64,000 nt of DNA from Marinomonas sp. THO17. GTDB taxonomy: Bacteria; Pseudomonadota; Gammaproteobacteria; Pseudomonadales; Marinomonadaceae. The DNA lies in contig NZ_AP031575.1 in the NCBI RefSeq assembly GCF_040436405.1, positions 3,537,501 to 3,601,500 of the forward strand. The letters run 5' to 3'. The position numbers and the translations under genes are program-made. The notes beneath the pieces were generated by a model. It made no database searches. It saw only the letters and a program-made list of their open reading frames with translations, and was not told where the DNA came from. Below, piece by piece: positions 38,942 through 49,592 of this stretch. Within the stretch, counting starts at the first letter, position 1. Every line of letters starts with the position of its first letter.

Positions 38942-39448
38942 ATGTCGGAATTAGCACCTATTAACGAAGCAGGTAAAGGCGTTGCTGAGAGCAAGAAAGG
39001 TGAATTGCTCCAATACCTTACTTTTAAACTGATTGACGAAACCTATGGCATCAACGTCATGCAGATAAAGGAAGTTTTGCGCTACAGCGAAATTGCTCCT
39101 GTTCCGGGTGCTCCTTCCTATGTGCTAGGTATCGTTAACTTACGCGGTAACGTAGTGACTGTAGTGGACACCCGTGTTCGTTTCAGTTTGCCAGAATGTA
39201 CTATCACTGACGACACTCGTATCATCATTGTTGAGCACGATGGTGAGCAAATTGGTCTTTTGGTGGATGCAGTACAAGAAGTATTTTATTTGTACCAAGG
39301 TGAGATTGAGCAAAGTCCAAGTGTGGGCAATGATGAAGCTTTGATGTTTATCCAAGGCGTATACCAGAAAGAAGAAGAACTGGTCATCTTGTTGGAGTTG
39401 GATCGCATGTTTGAGCGTAACGATGCCCTTGGCATTGAAGCAATGTAA
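38942..39448 (+). CDS. cheW: Chemotaxis coupling protein CheW
   Basis: A 168-residue CheW linking chemoreceptors to CheA. Typical stretches: YGINVMQIKEVLRYSEIAPV near residues 33-52, YVLGIVNLRGNVVTVVDTRV near 60-79, and IGLLVDAVQEV near 101-111. It stands alone rather than in a che operon, like the single cheW genes in several marine gammaproteobacteria. Chemoreceptors at 2514 and 56036 are possible partners. Confidence 0.95.
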   Translation: MSELAPINEAGKGVAESKKGELLQYLTFKLIDETYGINVMQIKEVLRYSEIAPVPGAPSYVLGIVNLRGNVVTVVDTRVRFSLPECTITDDTRIIIVEHDGEQIGLLVDAVQEVFYLYQGEIEQSPSVGNDEALMFIQGVYQKEEELVILLELDRMFERNDALGIEAM

Positions 39449-39481
39449 GATCAATCTTCTGTAAATGTTACAGTAAAATTG

Positions 39482-39511
39482 AAAAGGCCATGCGAATGCA
39501 TGGCCTTTTTT
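39482..39511. terminator. Bidirectional terminator between cheW and gsk
   Basis: Perfect 12-base stem AAAAGGCCATGC / GCATGGCCTTTT with T-runs on both strands, between convergent genes. Confidence 0.92.
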
Positions 39512-39530
39512 GCTATCAATCTGGTCTGTG

Positions 39531-40829
39531 TTAACGCTCCCAGTAAGCTTCTTCTAAGCTGTCTTCTCTTTCTGGTAAACCACGGGATAAGCGTGGCGCA
39601 TTTTGTACCAGAATCTCATAGCTGACACGGTTAGCGTACTTACAGATTTGCGCAAAAGACGAATAGGCTAAGAAAGGTGCCACGTGTTTGCTGGAGTTTG
39701 GTAAGCTTTCCTTGTGATAGTGATTGGCAGAAATATCATGCAACAAAGCGGATAAGGCAGCATCTCCTGCCCCATTGGTATTGCGAATTTTTTCTGGGCC
39801 GCCCATGTAGGGGTCAATATGAGAAAAGACCTTGATCGGATTGTGACAAGCTGAACGTAACATAGGGCGGCTGAATTCCCATCGGTTAAAGTCTGCTAAA
39901 CTGCCGGATTTAATCGGATTTGACGTTTCACGTTTGACCTTATCATCGGTATGACCGCACAAATACATGCCATCTTGACCTGCGGTTAGCAAAACAATGT
40001 CCACATACTCCAAGATTTGATTGGCCGCCTGTAAAGGGTCCGATAACCCCGTCAGGGCTTCAGCTTCTAGCTCGTTCATTGCTAAGACATTGACATGGCG
40101 TTTAATCAAACTGAGTAATTCGTCTTTGTTTTCTTCCACAAGATGCTGGGTGCCTAAGGTCAACACGGTGGGAACTTGATGTTGGTGAGCGTACTCCAAT
40201 GCGGCCAGCATGGCTTGTTTAATAGGTTTGCCTTGATGACGAAGTGGATAGGCACAAGTTACCAAAGCGGCACTGCCAGCGATAATGTTTTCTGGAATGT
40301 GCTGCGCGTCCAGTTCGTCCATATCGCCTGGTGCAATGGCAAAAGTACGTTCACCGTCTGGCGTGATCAAGGTGATGCCGCGACCAATGTCGCCCGCAAC
40401 ACCTTGAAGGTGATTCATATCCACCTTGCTGCTGGTGTGGCAAATGTAATGATAGGCAGGCGAACCCAAGGTGATATTGGCAGACATGACACCTAGTAAC
40501 ACGGATTTATCGTCGGCAAGCACAGAATAATTATGTATGGTGTTGCCAATGGTGCCACCGGCAAAGTGATCTGAAATGCATTCTTGGGCAGCCAGTTCAC
40601 CATAAATGGCCGAGGCGGTATTGGCATCTACTAGATTAGAAAGGCCTTTTTGAATCTTGAATTGAGTTAAAAATTGCTCTGAAACATTGGCCACCACGTC
40701 TACAATGGTCTCGTCCAAACCGACAATGTAAGTATCTTTGTCCGGTTGAACATCAATGGATGGTAAGATGGGTTTAGGCTGAGATACAGGAAAATAGTGC
40801 TTTAGTTTACGTCTGCCGGGGAATTTCAT
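39531..40829 (-). CDS. gsk: Inosine-guanosine kinase
   Basis: A 432-residue PfkB-family kinase that phosphorylates guanosine and inosine in purine salvage. It matches E. coli Gsk (434 residues) along its length: MKFPGRRKLKHYFPV at the start, FAGGTIGNTIHNYSVLADD near 91-109, YMGGPEKIRNTNGAGDAALS near 340-360 (the anion-hole and catalytic Asp of PfkB kinases), and GLPEREDSLEEAYW at the end. It is monocistronic and divergent from moeB. Confidence 0.97.
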   Translation of the reverse strand: MKFPGRRKLKHYFPVSQPKPILPSIDVQPDKDTYIVGLDETIVDVVANVSEQFLTQFKIQKGLSNLVDANTASAIYGELAAQECISDHFAGGTIGNTIHNYSVLADDKSVLLGVMSANITLGSPAYHYICHTSSKVDMNHLQGVAGDIGRGITLITPDGERTFAIAPGDMDELDAQHIPENIIAGSAALVTCAYPLRHQGKPIKQAMLAALEYAHQHQVPTVLTLGTQHLVEENKDELLSLIKRHVNVLAMNELEAEALTGLSDPLQAANQILEYVDIVLLTAGQDGMYLCGHTDDKVKRETSNPIKSGSLADFNRWEFSRPMLRSACHNPIKVFSHIDPYMGGPEKIRNTNGAGDAALSALLHDISANHYHKESLPNSSKHVAPFLAYSSFAQICKYANRVSYEILVQNAPRLSRGLPEREDSLEEAYWER

Positions 40830-40918
40830 GCTGTTCGCTCGTAGAATAGATAATGTTGAGATTTTAGCAAAGAATTGACCAATCGGGCAGAATCAACCCA
40901 AAGAAAAGTTAGGCAAAG

Positions 40919-41677
40919 ATGAACGAATTTGAACTTGATCGATACAGTCGACAAATATTACTAAATGACTTTGATATTAGTGGGCAATTGAAGCTCAAAG
41001 AGGCTAGGGTTTTGATTGTCGGTTTAGGTGGGTTAGGTAACATTGCTGCTACTTACCTAGCGACATCAGGGGTTGGTCATTTGCTACTGGTAGACGATGA
41101 TGTTATTGAAGCGAGCAATTTACCGCGTCAGGTTTTATACAATGAAAATCAAATAGGACAAAGTAAAGTTGCCGCCGCCGCAGAGCAATTAAAACAGAAG
41201 AATCCTGGTGTTGAGATCGATCTAATAGGGCATAGATTGACTGAAAATGCATTATTGGAAACGCTCGAAAAGGTTGACCTAGTATTAGATTGCACGGATA
41301 ACTTTGCTACTCGCCAAGGGATTAACCGTGCTTGTTGGCAGCAAAAAACGCCTTTGGTAAGTGCCGCTGCAATACGTTGGGAAGGACAATTAGTGAGCTT
41401 TTTATTTGATCAAGTGTCAGCGCCTTGTTACGAATGTCTTTATCCTAACCTATCGGATCAAGCATTGAGTTGCCATGAAAGTGGTATATTGTCCCCTGTG
41501 GTCGGTCTGTTAGGAGTGTATCAAGCTCTGGAAGCGATTAAGGTATTGAGTGGGGCAGGCTGCGTAGAGCACGGCTCCCTGAAACTCTTTGATGGTTTTC
41601 AAGGGCGCTGGCGTGAAATGCGTTTAACGCAAGACAAGGAATGTCAGTTATGTAGCAAAGTGCCATCATTGACTTGA
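40919..41677 (+). CDS. moeB: Molybdopterin-synthase/ThiF-type adenylyltransferase
   Basis: A 252-residue E1-like enzyme. The nucleotide-binding loop GLGGLGNIAATYLATSGVG is near residues 35-53, the Arg finger is in NLPRQVLY near 68-75, the catalytic Asp in LDCTDNFATRQ near 124-134, and two CxxC pairs (CYECLYP near 166, ECQLC at the end) bind zinc. MoeB adenylates MoaD; the similar ThiF acts on ThiS. No moa or thi genes lie beside it, so which carrier protein it serves is not settled by context. Confidence 0.88.
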   Translation: MNEFELDRYSRQILLNDFDISGQLKLKEARVLIVGLGGLGNIAATYLATSGVGHLLLVDDDVIEASNLPRQVLYNENQIGQSKVAAAAEQLKQKNPGVEIDLIGHRLTENALLETLEKVDLVLDCTDNFATRQGINRACWQQKTPLVSAAAIRWEGQLVSFLFDQVSAPCYECLYPNLSDQALSCHESGILSPVVGLLGVYQALEAIKVLSGAGCVEHGSLKLFDGFQGRWREMRLTQDKECQLCSKVPSLT

Positions 41678-41800
41678 AAAGCCATAGATAAGCCCTATTT
41701 TAGTAATTAATATTTTTAGTAAGCATTTTGACGTTTTTTCAGTAAAATTCAGCGCAAATATTTCGTCGGTAAAGAATTTTATCGAGCACACATTCAGTGA

Positions 41801-42769
<969 letters not shown>

Positions 42770-42795
42770 GTTCAGTCGTAAAGACAGTATTATCC

Positions 42796-42825
42796 AAAAA
42801 AACCGATCATCTGATCGGTTTTTTT
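42796..42825 (+). terminator. Terminator of trxB
   Basis: Stem AACCGATCA / TGATCGGTT flanked by an A-run upstream and TTTTT downstream. Confidence 0.9.
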
Positions 42826-42850
42826 GTTGTAGGTATAAAAAGTGAGAGCC

Positions 42851-42892
42851 AAAAAAAGAAGGCGTTTGTCTGCCAGCAGAACAAACGCCTTC
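42851..42892 (-). terminator. Terminator of ppa
   Basis: Stem GAAGGCGTTTGT / ACAAACGCCTTC; on the minus strand it is followed by seven Ts. It lies 21 bases beyond the ppa stop. Confidence 0.9.
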
Positions 42893-42912
42893 TTCGTACT
42901 AATAGCTAGATT

Positions 42913-43443
42913 TTATTGTGCGTTGTAAGCTTCAACGCCTTCCACAATGGCTTTGCGAGCTTCTTCTGCGTTTGCCCATCCTTCCACTTTTACCCACTTA
43001 CCTTTTTCAAGCTTCTTATAGTTTTCGAAGAAGTGCTCGATCTGGTCGCGTAGTAGTTGTGGAATGTCGTTAACGTCTTGGATATGACCATATTCTTTGC
43101 TCAGTTTTTCGTGTGGTACCGCAACCAATTTTGCGTCCATACCCGCTTCATCCGACATGTTTAGTACACCAACAGGACGGCAACGAATGACAGAGCCTGG
43201 CACGACTGGGTAGGGGGTGATAACCAAAACGTCAACCGGGTCACCATCATCAGCCAATGTATTGTTGATGTAACCATAGTTTGCTGGGTAGAACATAGGT
43301 GCTGTCATGAAACGATCTACCACCAAAGCATCCATATCTTTATCTACTTCGTATTTCACAGGATTTGCTGCGGCTGGAATTTCGATGATGACATTGATGT
43401 CGTTTGGTGCGTCTTTACCCGCTGGAATATTACTGTAGCTCAT
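42913..43443 (-). CDS. ppa: Inorganic pyrophosphatase
   Basis: A 176-residue family I pyrophosphatase, the hexameric bacterial type. Active-site stretches: [15 protein letters not shown] near residues 31-45, [20 protein letters not shown] near 55-74 (the acidic metal-binding cluster), and a further Asp near 97-103. It hydrolyses pyrophosphate and so drives biosynthesis. It is monocistronic and divergent from ihfB. Confidence 0.97.
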   Translation of the reverse strand: MSYSNIPAGKDAPNDINVIIEIPAAANPVKYEVDKDMDALVVDRFMTAPMFYPANYGYINNTLADDGDPVDVLVITPYPVVPGSVIRCRPVGVLNMSDEAGMDAKLVAVPHEKLSKEYGHIQDVNDIPQLLRDQIEHFFENYKKLEKGKWVKVEGWANAEEARKAIVEGVEAYNAQ

Positions 43444-43654
43444 TATTTTTTTTCCGATCTGGTTGAATATGCGCGTTATTATAAAAGTTAGGGAAGGCTT
43501 ATGCTAGTTGTGGAACATAAACACCAAGAATAATCCTTATCGAAAGGCAATTAATTAAGTAAAATTACAGAGAATAGGTTATAACTTATTGCTTTCTTTC
43601 TAAATTTAGCTAGTCTTACATAATATTGGTTAAATAATAGACGCGAGGACGGTA

Positions 43655-43963
43655 ATGACAAAATCTGAGCTGATAGAGATGCTTATTGATCAGCAATCTC
43701 ATTTGCCTGTTAAAGACGTAGAACAAGCGATAAAGGCAATGTTAGAACATATGTCTGATTCTTTAGCAAACGGTGAGCGTATTGAGATTCGAGGATTCGG
43801 CAGTTTTTCATTGCATTATCGAGCGCCACGAATCGGTCGTAATCCTAAAACCGGTGATTCTGTTGAATTGAGCGCCAAGTATGTGCCGCACTTTAAACCC
43901 GGTAAAGAATTACGTGAATTGGTCAATGATTCGTCAGATAGCCAGTCAAACGAACTCAACTAA
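43655..43963 (+). CDS. ihfB: Integration host factor beta subunit
   Basis: A 102-residue DNA-bending protein of the HU/IHF family. [18 protein letters not shown] at the start, the arm [20 protein letters not shown] with the intercalating Pro near residue 65, and the [12 protein letters not shown] signature are those of IhfB. It pairs with IhfA, encoded elsewhere. In many gammaproteobacteria rpsA lies just upstream; here ppa is divergent instead. lapA follows 74 bases downstream. Confidence 0.96.
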   Translation: MTKSELIEMLIDQQSHLPVKDVEQAIKAMLEHMSDSLANGERIEIRGFGSFSLHYRAPRIGRNPKTGDSVELSAKYVPHFKPGKELRELVNDSSDSQSNELN

Positions 43964-44037
43964 TTTACACCTAATGCCTCGAAATTTTTCAGCTATCACG
44001 GCATAATATCGCCATTCCGTTCTCGATAGGTTGTTTT

Positions 44038-44361
44038 ATGCTTAAATGGCTGAAAAGAGTTATCTATACCGTCCTTGTGCTTTTCTTTCTTGCTGTGGGC
44101 GTATTTTTTGCAATACGTAATCCGCAGCTCATTAAGCTTGATTTGGTCTTTTGGCAAGGTCCTGAATTAAGTGTTGCACTCTATATCCTGCTTGCTTTTA
44201 CCTTTGGTGCTTGTGTGGCTTTGTTGGTCAGCTCCGTGACGTATTTTCGTAGCGAAAGACAGATTCGTGTATTGAGTCGTAAATATGAGAAGACACTAGA
44301 TGAAGTGGATCTTCTCAGAAAAGCGTCTATCACCAAAGAGTTGTCGGTAGGGGAGGAGTAA
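44038..44361 (+). CDS. lapA: LapA-family (DUF1049) inner-membrane protein
   Basis: A 107-residue protein with two TM helices (about residues 8-28 and 43-66) and a C-terminal coiled coil (about 70-98). The IRNPQLIKLDLVFWQGPELSV loop is typical of LapA/YciS. With LapB it takes part in control of lipopolysaccharide assembly. lapB begins five bases after the stop. Confidence 0.93.
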   Translation: MLKWLKRVIYTVLVLFFLAVGVFFAIRNPQLIKLDLVFWQGPELSVALYILLAFTFGACVALLVSSVTYFRSERQIRVLSRKYEKTLDEVDLLRKASITKELSVGEE

Positions 44362-44366
44362 CAGCA

Positions 44367-45545
44367 TTGACCGAAGTCGGTTTGTTTTTTGTGCTGTTTG
44401 TGGCTCTCTTTGTCGGCTGGACAATGGGACGCAAGACGTCGACCAAAAAAAGCAAACCGCTTAAAAAGTCCGTGCCGAATGACTATTTTCGCGGCTTAAA
44501 TCATTTACTCAACGATCAACACAGCGAAGCCATTGATGCTTTTGTGGATTCGTTGGAAGTCAATTCTGAAACCTTTGATATTCACCTCACCTTGGGAAAT
44601 CTGTTCCGTAAAAAAGGTGAAATTCAGAAAGCCATTAATATTCATCAAAACTTGCTCGCTCGACCAGAGATATCGCAACGTGAAATGCGTATGGTACAGC
44701 TTGAGTTGGCCAGTGACTTTATGTCAGCAGGTTTATTGGATAGAGCTGGACGCTTATTACTGAACATGGCGTCAACGGCTCGTAAAAGTGAATTCCAACC
44801 AAAGATTTTAACCCTGCTAGTGGATTTGTATGAGTTTGAACAAAGTTGGGATAAGGCCATTCAAATAGGCTCTGAGCTGATCAAAGAAACGCCGAGTAAA
44901 AAAGAAATTAAACGTCTTGGGCATTATCATTGCGAAATGGCGCAAGAATACCAAGCGAAAGAGCAGTGGAAACCCGCCTTCGCACAATACAAGCAAGCAT
45001 TGGAGATTGACCCTTCTTGTGTGCGAGCCAGCATAGGGGCGGCTGACGTACTGAGAAAGCAAAATCGCCATCGAGATGCCATCAAAGAGCTCAAACACGC
45101 TGCTGAACAGGACAGTGAATTTATCCCTGTTATCATTCCTCAATTGAAAGAGTGTTATCAAAAAATTTGGGGCAGTGGTGGTTACATCAAGTTTCTACAA
45201 GAACAAAATGCAAAGAAGCCTTCTACTACCTTAATCATGGCCTTGGTCAATCACTATATGGAAAGTGATCCTGAGTACGCTGAAATGTTTCTTGTGGAAG
45301 AGTTGCGCAAGCATCCGACCATTAAAGGCTTTAAAGAGTTGATCAGTTTGCAATTGGCTGATTCTCAAGGTTACAACCAACAGCATTTGTCGGTGCTATA
45401 TGAATTGATTGATCAGCTGGTGCAAGCCAAACCCAAATTTCAATGTCGTCAATGTGGTTTCTCTGGTCATCAGCTGCATTGGCAATGTCCAAGTTGCAAA
45501 ACTTGGGGCGTTGTTAAGCCTATTCATGGTTTAGAAGGTGAGTAA
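44367..45545 (+). CDS. lapB: LapB (YciM), TPR protein with rubredoxin-like zinc site
   Basis: A 392-residue protein that starts at TTG after a strong GGGAGG site. An N-terminal TM helix (about 3-18) anchors it to the inner membrane. Multiple TPR motifs cover about 45-330 (for example AFAQYKQALEIDPSCVRA near 202-219). The C-terminal CxxC pairs (CRQCGFSG and CPSCKTWG) form the rubredoxin-type metal site. LapB promotes FtsH degradation of LpxC and so limits lipopolysaccharide synthesis. The lapA-lapB-pyrF order is conserved in gammaproteobacteria. Confidence 0.95.
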   Translation: MTEVGLFFVLFVALFVGWTMGRKTSTKKSKPLKKSVPNDYFRGLNHLLNDQHSEAIDAFVDSLEVNSETFDIHLTLGNLFRKKGEIQKAINIHQNLLARPEISQREMRMVQLELASDFMSAGLLDRAGRLLLNMASTARKSEFQPKILTLLVDLYEFEQSWDKAIQIGSELIKETPSKKEIKRLGHYHCEMAQEYQAKEQWKPAFAQYKQALEIDPSCVRASIGAADVLRKQNRHRDAIKELKHAAEQDSEFIPVIIPQLKECYQKIWGSGGYIKFLQEQNAKKPSTTLIMALVNHYMESDPEYAEMFLVEELRKHPTIKGFKELISLQLADSQGYNQQHLSVLYELIDQLVQAKPKFQCRQCGFSGHQLHWQCPSCKTWGVVKPIHGLEGE

Positions 45546-45614
45546 TGGCTTGCCTTTTACATTACATTAAAGCCGAAAAAAGTTCGGCGGAAAGATAAAT
45601 TAAGAGGATATTCA

Positions 45615-46316
45615 ATGAGTTGCCAATCCCCAATCGTAGTTGCCCTGGATTTTCCTACCATGGCGCAATCTATCGAGATGGCAAAACGTCTTGATCCAAA
45701 TCTGTGTCGAGTCAAAGTCGGTAAAGAACTATTCACCACATCGGGTCCCGCGATTTTAGACGAGTTACATAGGTTAGGTTTTGAGATTTTTTTAGATCTT
45801 AAATTTCATGATATCCCCAATACAGTCGCTAATGCGGTAAGCGTGGCCGCCAAAGCAGGTGTTTGGATGGTCAATGTTCACGCGTCAGGTGGACGTCGTA
45901 TGATGGAAGCCTCAGCGAATGCATTACAGCAACTGCCAGATCAAGATACCTTATTGATTGCGGTGACAGTGCTGACCAGCATGGATCAATCTGACTTGCT
46001 TGAAATCGGTATTGATCTTACCCCAGAACAACATGTGAAACGTTTAGCTGCGCTGGCCAAGTCGTCGGGCATGGACGGCGTAGTCTGTTCTGCACAAGAG
46101 TCGCAGATCTTGTCGGCTGAATTGGGTAAGGACTTTGTCTTGGTCACCCCGGGGATTCGTCCAGTGGGTTCTGATCAAGGGGATCAAAAACGTATTATGA
46201 CCCCAGCCGAAGCCATGGCGGCAGGCAGTCACTATTTGGTGATTGGTAGACCCATTACCCAAGCGGCGGATCCGATTGCTGTGCTGACTCAGGTAAACCA
46301 AAGCTTAGGTCTTTAG
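45615..46316 (+). CDS. pyrF: Orotidine 5'-phosphate decarboxylase
   Basis: A 233-residue TIM-barrel enzyme giving UMP from OMP. Its catalytic network is in the stretch [17 protein letters not shown] near residues 58-74 (Asp-Lys-Asp), with LVTPGIRP near 180 and GRPIT near 210 for phosphate binding. A ribosome-binding site AAGAGG lies ten bases upstream. Its position after lapB matches the common order. Confidence 0.97.
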   Translation: MSCQSPIVVALDFPTMAQSIEMAKRLDPNLCRVKVGKELFTTSGPAILDELHRLGFEIFLDLKFHDIPNTVANAVSVAAKAGVWMVNVHASGGRRMMEASANALQQLPDQDTLLIAVTVLTSMDQSDLLEIGIDLTPEQHVKRLAALAKSSGMDGVVCSAQESQILSAELGKDFVLVTPGIRPVGSDQGDQKRIMTPAEAMAAGSHYLVIGRPITQAADPIAVLTQVNQSLGL

Positions 46317-46416
46317 TCGCCACTGGTCTTTGGTCTTTAGTCGCTACTGACTATGAGCAGGGTTTCATGGTCATTGGGAAATCCGACTTGCAGTCATAGG
46401 GCAAAGCTTTTACTCT

Positions 46417-46461
46417 AAAAACCATCCATTGCTCATTTTGTGAGCAATGGATGGTTTTTTT
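46417..46461 (+). terminator. Terminator of the ihfB-lapAB-pyrF unit
   Basis: A 17-base stem, AAACCATCCATTGCTCA / TGAGCAATGGATGGTTT, followed by a T-run. A short imperfect direct repeat (TCTTTAGTCGCCACTG / TCTTTAGTCGCTACTG) lies just after the pyrF stop. Confidence 0.93.
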
Positions 46462-46514
46462 ATTGGCAGGATGCCAATAATCCATTCAACTCATATTTGA
46501 AAAAGGAATTTCAG

Positions 46515-46817
46515 ATGAACAGATTGTATATACTCTTTCGACCTATTGCGCAGCAACTCTTGCTGGCAATTGGCTTGATGCTTTCCGGTCTTACTTTAGC
46601 TGCTTCACCTTTGGACATTAATACGGCGACCGCGGATCAATTCGCGGCGGTGATGTCGGGAGTAGGATTGAAAAAAGCTCAAGCCATTGTCGCTTATCGA
46701 GATAATAATGGACCATTTGTGGCCATCGACGATTTGGTGGCGGTCAAAGGCATAGGGGCTGCTTTGTTGGAACGCAATCGCGACCTGATACAAGTGGTCT
46801 CATCCGACGCTAAATAA
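46515..46817 (+). CDS. ComEA-like helix-hairpin-helix DNA-binding protein
   Basis: A 100-residue exported protein. The signal peptide is at about 1-30 (LLLAIGLMLSGLTLAAS) and the mature part is a tandem helix-hairpin-helix: INTATADQFAAVMSGVGLKK, then VAIDDLVAVKGIGAALLERN. ComEA-type proteins bind incoming DNA in the periplasm during natural transformation. The start at 46515 is chosen for AAGGAA upstream and the clean signal peptide. It is a short stand-alone form without the membrane-anchored linker of Bacillus ComEA. Confidence 0.9.
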   Translation: MNRLYILFRPIAQQLLLAIGLMLSGLTLAASPLDINTATADQFAAVMSGVGLKKAQAIVAYRDNNGPFVAIDDLVAVKGIGAALLERNRDLIQVVSSDAK

Positions 46818-46830
46818 AGACACGCTTCGC

Positions 46831-46862
46831 AGTAACCAAGAGCCTATTCGCTCTTGGTTACT
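46831..46862 (+). terminator. Terminator-like hairpin after comEA-like gene
   Basis: Perfect 13-base stem AGTAACCAAGAGC / GCTCTTGGTTACT with a weak T-run after it. Two further copies of TGGTTACTTTTTTA follow at about 46890-46923. Confidence 0.6.
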
Positions 46863-46963
46863 GCACTTTTGGTGATGACACTTTTTTACCCTGGTTACTT
46901 TTTTACACTGGTTACTTTTTTATAGTTATAAGTGGAAAGCAATCTAACCAGTTTTGTTTACTA

Positions 46964-48682
46964 TCAGGCATTTCTTGCTGATAGCTTTTCTATGGCCTGA
47001 TGTTGAGTTAAAAAGACTTGTCCAGAAAGTGTATCGAGCAAGTTAGATTGCTTGAGCTTGTCCATCACTGGGCCTTTGATTTCTGAGAAATGCAAGGTAA
47101 CACCTGCCGATTGCAAGCGATGCGCAATGGTGTCCAAGCTGTCTAAAGCGCTAGCATCAATCATATTAACGGCATTACACATGATGATCAGATGTTTGAT
47201 ATTGGGTTGTTGTGCCACCACGCCTAACACATAGTCTTCCAATACTCGGGCATTGGCGAAAAATAGGTTTTCGTCAATTCGAATGGTAATTATGTCGGGT
47301 TGGGTTTCTACTTGATAGCGTTTTACATTGCGGTAATGTTGGGTGCCAGGAACGCGGCCCACAATGGCAATATGAGGATGACTGGTGTGCCATAAGAAAA
47401 ACAATAGGGACAAGCCAATGCCAACCAGAATGCCCGCCTCCATACCAACCAATAGTACGATCCAAAAGGTAGCACCTAAGGCTAAGGCCTCTTGTTTGGA
47501 AAAACGATAGATGCGTACAAAATCTTTAATATCGACCAATTGTAAAATGGCCACAATGATACTGGCGGCCAGCACAGCATTGGGCAGGTAGTAAAACAGT
47601 GGTGTCATGAAAAGCAATACAACCAACATAAACACCGCGGTTAATATACCCGTCATCGGGCTTTTGGCACCAGCGCTGGTATTGACCACGGTACGTGAAA
47701 AGCCACCCGTGACGGGAAAAGCACCGCTTAAGGCAGACGCAATATTGGCAGCGCCAAGACCAAACAATTCCTGATTAGGGTGAATGTCTTCTCTGCGTTT
47801 TGCGGCAAAGGATTGCGCTACAGATACTGAACCGACAAAGCCCACCACACTGATTAAAAAGGCGCCGGGCAACAAAGCAATAAGGGTATCTAAGCTAATT
47901 GGTGAGAAATCTATAGAGGGCCAACCTAGTTGGATGTGACCGACAATGCGCACCCCTTGCTGATCTAAAGAGAAAAAATACACAGCAAGGGTAGCAAGTA
48001 TGACGACAAACACGGGGCCAGCTCTGCCCAATAGACTAGCCACTTTTTCTGAGCAGCCAATTGTCCTGCAGAATGATGCTAGGTATCGCTTACTTAATAA
48101 CAATAGACTGATTACTACTAGACTCAACAGCAGAGTCGCTAGATTGAACTCATCTAGATGTTTGCTCATATTCTGGATAAGTTCGATCAAATTATTGCCA
48201 TGTCCTTGCACCCCAAGCAGGTGTTTCAACTGACCAACTGCGACCAAAATAGCAGAGGCACTGATAAAGCCCGAAATCACCGGATGACTGAGTAAGTTAG
48301 TTAAAAAGCCCATTTTTAACAGACTCATCAGTATCAAAAAAACACCAGAAATGAGCGACAGTAAAATCGCAATGGCAAGGTATTCCTCACTACCAGGTAG
48401 GGCAAAAGGTAAGACGATAGCGGCTGTCATCATTGAAGAGAGGGCGACAGGGCCAACCGCAAGGCTGCGACTGGTCCCTAATAAGGAATAGACAATGGAA
48501 GGCAAGATACTGGCGTACAAACCCAGGTACGCGGGTAAGCCAGCCAACATGGCATAGCCCATGCTTTGCGGGATCAGCAGAATGGTTGCGATCAAACTGG
48601 CCATACCGTCGTTGGCAAGATCCGCCTTGCTATAACTTCTTAACCATGTCATGGCAGGTAAGTAACGATCCAATGTTTTCAT
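46964..48682 (-). CDS. SulP-family anion transporter with STAS domain
   Basis: A 572-residue inner-membrane transporter. The SulP signature is at IPQSMGYAMLAGLPAYLGLYASI (about residues 38-60, QSMGYAMLAGLPAYLG being the key part), there are 10-14 hydrophobic segments up to about 430, and a C-terminal STAS domain at about 450-560 (NMIDASALDSLDTI). SulP proteins carry sulfate, bicarbonate or dicarboxylates. It follows the persulfide-dioxygenase-like gene by nine bases, so sulfate or sulfite export or import linked to sulfur oxidation is the likely job. Confidence 0.92.
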   Translation of the reverse strand: MKTLDRYLPAMTWLRSYSKADLANDGMASLIATILLIPQSMGYAMLAGLPAYLGLYASILPSIVYSLLGTSRSLAVGPVALSSMMTAAIVLPFALPGSEEYLAIAILLSLISGVFLILMSLLKMGFLTNLLSHPVISGFISASAILVAVGQLKHLLGVQGHGNNLIELIQNMSKHLDEFNLATLLLSLVVISLLLLSKRYLASFCRTIGCSEKVASLLGRAGPVFVVILATLAVYFFSLDQQGVRIVGHIQLGWPSIDFSPISLDTLIALLPGAFLISVVGFVGSVSVAQSFAAKRREDIHPNQELFGLGAANIASALSGAFPVTGGFSRTVVNTSAGAKSPMTGILTAVFMLVVLLFMTPLFYYLPNAVLAASIIVAILQLVDIKDFVRIYRFSKQEALALGATFWIVLLVGMEAGILVGIGLSLLFFLWHTSHPHIAIVGRVPGTQHYRNVKRYQVETQPDIITIRIDENLFFANARVLEDYVLGVVAQQPNIKHLIIMCNAVNMIDASALDSLDTIAHRLQSAGVTLHFSEIKGPVMDKLKQSNLLDTLSGQVFLTQHQAIEKLSARNA

Positions 48683-48691
48683 AATGTGTTT

Positions 48692-49567
48692 TTATTCCAA
48701 ATTGAGTGGTGTTTTAACGTAGCGTATGCCATTGCTTTCCTTGGGTGGCAAATGACCTGCACGCATGTTGATTTGCACACTTGGCCAGATCAATTTAGGC
48801 ATATTTAATGTAGCGTCTTTCTTATTGCGCATCTCACAAAACGCTTCTTCGCTAATGCCTGTGTGAATGTGCTGATTGTGTGCTTTTTGCTCAGCCACCG
48901 TGGTTTCCCATGCGTACACATCTCGATTCGGTGCCTTGTAGTCGTGACACATGAAAAGGCGAGTCTCATTAGGTAAGGCGAATATTTTCTGAATCGAACG
49001 ATACAGGGTGTTGGCATTGCCTCCGGGGAAATCGCAACGCGCGGTGCCATAGTCGGGCATGAATAGGGTGTCACCAACAAAAGCGGCATCATCAATTACA
49101 TAAGTCACACAGGCAGGTGTATGGCCGGGCGTATGCAGAATACGAATCTGCTGTTCACCCAGTGGCAGTATGGTTTGCTCATTGACTAACAAATCGAATT
49201 GAGAGCCATCGCGCTGAAATTCTGGTTCGGCATTCAGAATCTTCGCAAAAGTCGCTTGTACTTGGGTAATTTGGTCGCCAATAACCATCTGACCGCCCAG
49301 AGCTTTTTGAATGTAGGGCGCCGCTGACAAATGATCCGCGTGAACATGGGTTTCTAACAGCCATTTAAGATTCAATTGTTCTGTTTTGATATAAGCAATC
49401 ATGGCGTCTGCCGACTCGCTATGAGTCTTGCCTGCTGCGTGATCGTAATCCAAAACGGAATCAATGACGGCGCAGTCTTTACTGCTAGAGTCTGTTACTA
49501 CATAAGAAACAGTGAAAGTGGCCTCATCAAAAAAGGCTTTTACTGCTATTGTGCTGTGATGCTTCAT
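48692..49567 (-). CDS. Metallo-beta-lactamase-fold hydrolase, persulfide dioxygenase-like (BLH type)
   Basis: A 291-residue enzyme. The metal ligands are in THVHADH near residues 73-79, HTPGH near 145-149, VGDTLFMPDYGTARCDFPGG near 164-183, and MCHDY near 206. The GTARCDFPGG stretch and the C-terminal INMRAGHLPPKESNGIRYVK match BLH/ETHE1-type sulfur dioxygenases, which convert glutathione persulfide to sulfite. It lies upstream of the SulP gene in one operon, as in bigR-type sulfide-detoxification loci. No rhodanese or ArsR regulator is adjacent. Confidence 0.9.
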   Translation of the reverse strand: MKHHSTIAVKAFFDEATFTVSYVVTDSSSKDCAVIDSVLDYDHAAGKTHSESADAMIAYIKTEQLNLKWLLETHVHADHLSAAPYIQKALGGQMVIGDQITQVQATFAKILNAEPEFQRDGSQFDLLVNEQTILPLGEQQIRILHTPGHTPACVTYVIDDAAFVGDTLFMPDYGTARCDFPGGNANTLYRSIQKIFALPNETRLFMCHDYKAPNRDVYAWETTVAEQKAHNQHIHTGISEEAFCEMRNKKDATLNMPKLIWPSVQINMRAGHLPPKESNGIRYVKTPLNLE

Positions 49568-49592
49568 GCCATAAACCTCAATTGGTTATAAG